Shown here: piece by piece, positions 63,601 through 64,000 of the stretch
How positions within the stretch are numbered: position 1 is the first letter of the stretch
Layout: each line of letters opens with the position of its first letter
IMG/VR virus record: IMGVR_UViG_3300040856_003829
Span: 32,161 to 96,160 of that record
Length of the DNA stretch: 64,000 bases
Direction: 5' to 3' (one strand)
DNA from: a virus
Program-made: the position numbers and the translations under genes
Notes under the pieces: generated by a model
The model's database searches: none
What the model saw: only the letters and a program-made list of their open reading frames with translations
Told to the model about the DNA's origin: nothing

Positions 63601-64000
63601 CAACAAATACGATCACAAACACTGTTACGAATACTGAAACTCCGACATTTACCCCAACTAATACTGTTACCAGTACAGAAACGCCAACATTCACTCCAAC
63701 TAATACAATAACGAATTCTGAAACGCCAACGTTTACTCCAACTAACACAATAACTAATACAGAAACACCAACATTCACTCCAACAAATACGATCACAAAT
63801 ACTGTTACCAGTACAGAAACTCCTACGTTTACTCCAACTAACACTGTTACGAGAACTGAAACACCAACATTCACTCCAACAAATACGATCACTAGTACTG
63901 TAACCAGTACAGAAACTCCTACGTTTACTCCAACTAATACTATTACCAGTACAGAAACGCCAACATATACACCAACGTTTACTCCGACTAATACTGTTAC
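60615..64000 (+). CDS. Giant Thr/Pro-repeat appendage protein (3' truncated by window)
   Basis: Open from ATG at 60615 to the window end (more than 1128 codons). The N-terminus ([14 protein letters not shown] onward, FNKKET, GSFEGEF, DACCK) is paralogous to residues 1-120 of the upstream gene. From about residue 135 to the end it is almost wholly Thr-rich repeats of the type [13 protein letters not shown](N/S) with an optional four-residue TVTS step, i.e. 14 or 18 residues. It is interrupted at about 718-745 by a short unique part ([20 protein letters not shown]), similar to small beta segments of tail fibres, and by two GGSP spacers. No stop codon in frame is seen. Probably a long flexible virion stalk. 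Confidence 0.8.
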   Translation, partial: MDFYIRKNSTLPVLKMEIPDLPSFDLNSASSFFNLKFKSQDKYKIFNKPANIFFSDGLYYVEFKFNKKETNFSGSFEGEFILKQGENKIKIPTDDDITVEITDSFSNVDACCKPQEVTISVVPGITPKRIIVTDTPKRTPTKTPKITNTPTNTKTSTNTPTFTPTNTLTPTHTSTNTNTPTNTPTFRPTKTPTNTITSNETPTLTPTNTNTPTFTPTNTITKTVTNTITNTITSTETPTFTPTNTTTNTETPTFTPTNTVTNTETPTFTPTNTITNTVTNTVTRTETPTFTPTNTVTSTETPTYTPTNTITNTVTRTETPTFTSTNTSTNTETPTFTPTNTATNTETPTFTPTNTVTNTETPTFTPTNTITNTVTSTETPTYTPTNTITSTETPTFTPTNTITKTETPTFTPTKTITQTPGGSPAATPTFTPTNTITSTETPTFTPTNTITSTETPTFTPTNTITNTVTSTETPTFTPTNTITNTETPTFTPTNTPTNTITNTETPTYTPTNTITSTETPTFTPTNTITSTETPTFTPTNTITRTETPTFTPTNTITNSVTSTETPTYTPTNTITNTETPTFTPTNTVTSTETPTFTPTNTITQTPGGSPAVTPTFTPTNTITSTETPTFTPTNTITNTVTSTETPTFTPTNTITSTETPTYTPTFTPTNTVTNTVTSTETPTYTPTNTPTNTITKTVTSTETPTFTPTNTLTPSPTMPDGDFILQENSFAILQEDNDLLIIDYPPTPTPTPTLSETPTLTPTNTITKTETPTFTPTNTITNTVTNTETPTFTPTNTITNTITSTETPTFTPTNTVTSSETPTFTPTNTITNTKTPTYTPTNTVTSTETPTFTPTNTVTNTETPTFTPTNTVTSTETPTFTPTNTITNTITNTETPTFTPTNTITNTVTSTETPTFTPTNTITNTETPTFTPTNTITNTVTNTETPTFTPTNTITRTETPTFTPTNTITNTITNTETPTFTPTNTITNSETPTFTPTNTITNTVTNTETPTFTPTNTVTSTETPTFTPTNTITNSETPTFTPTNTITNTETPTFTPTNTITNTVTSTETPTFTPTNTVTRTETPTFTPTNTITSTVTSTETPTFTPTNTITSTETPTYTPTFTPTNTV
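61030..64000 (+). repeat. Long tandem Thr/Pro minisatellite
   Basis: Dozens of 42- and 54-base units encoding [15 protein letters not shown], divergent at synonymous positions. Higher-order copies around 61870 and 62430 carry a CCTGGTGGATCCCCAGC spacer (PGGSP). The opposite strand is also open for long spans, which is a by-product of the repeat. Confidence 0.9.

Noticed and set aside
61127-63892. Long minus-strand frames encoding [11 protein letters not shown]-type repeats (61127-62824 and 62843-63892), and similar ones at 57924-58241 and 60791-61130
   Set aside because: They mirror the Thr/Pro repeats of the plus-strand genes; absence of stops is caused by the repeat, no start context or N-terminal module exists, and the plus-strand frame has a recognisable paralogous start.
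57640-64000. The repeat arrays as a CRISPR or an origin
   Set aside because: Units are adjacent with no unique spacers, in frame and translated; they code for protein.
1-64000. The window as a bacterial chromosome region or integrated prophage
   Set aside because: No integrase, attachment site, rRNA or housekeeping block is visible; gene content and T4-like order throughout point to a free phage genome, though only this window was seen.

Overview
The window is one stretch of a large, AT-rich, T4-like (contractile-tail) bacteriophage genome. The head genes fix the lineage: terminase large subunit (21.1-22.9 kb), portal (22.9-24.7), gp21-type prohead protease (26.2-26.9), acidic core/scaffold (27.3-28.7) and gp23-type major capsid protein (28.8-30.5), in T4 order. 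A gp5-like baseplate spike, PhoH, a gp55-like late sigma factor, dUTPase and fibre genes support this. The host is probably a member of Bacteroidota (flavobacterial type). Start codons have A/T-rich leaders almost without Shine-Dalgarno sequences, the phage carries a Bacteroidota-like ribosomal protein bS21, and its tmRNA tag begins GET and the RNA lacks an encoded CCA. Host identity is inference.

Layout. 0-11 kb: a 5'-truncated polyphosphate kinase 2/zincin fusion, then a run of proteins that mostly start with a short amphipathic leader ending in a hydrophobic-x-Glu site, as in T4 capsid-targeting sequences; two exported proteins lie on the opposite strand. 11-15.7 kb: HNH nuclease, a full tmRNA gene, an M20-type peptidase, a ClpC-like unfoldase and an Hsp20 chaperone, i.e. 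a protein-quality-control block. 15.7-30.5 kb: small accessory genes, then the head morphogenesis cluster with a bS21 gene on the opposite strand. 30.5-32.7 kb: small proteins, several Lys/Cys-rich with the same leader. 32.7-39 kb (minus strand): baseplate/tail proteins and the sigma factor. 39-52 kb (minus strand): a glycan cassette (GDP-mannose dehydratase, GDP-fucose synthase, a third epimerase/dehydratase, a heptose-kinase-like protein and about seven glycosyltransferases) with PhoH, dUTPase and a 3'-5' exonuclease interleaved. 52-54.4 kb: small virion-type proteins. 54.4-64 kb (plus strand): tail/fibre genes, including a 1230-residue protein with a Thr/Pro repeat stalk and a complete metzincin site, and a still longer Thr/Pro-repeat protein that runs off the window.

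How it may work together. Genes of both strands are preceded by an oriented ATATTTAT-like element, often only 4-9 bases before the ATG. With the gp55-like sigma factor this suggests a late-promoter system giving nearly leaderless mRNAs, which fits a host that does not rely on Shine-Dalgarno pairing. The capsid protein carries an INE/A cleavage site and at least a dozen other proteins carry similar sites after a short leader, so the protease probably matures a large set of internal head proteins. Some of these hold peptidoglycan-binding (OmpA-C, PG_binding_1) or WYL-like domains. The tmRNA, ClpC, peptidase and Hsp20 could together redirect host protein turnover. No tail tube, sheath, replication or lysis genes were recognised in the window, so the genome continues on both sides.
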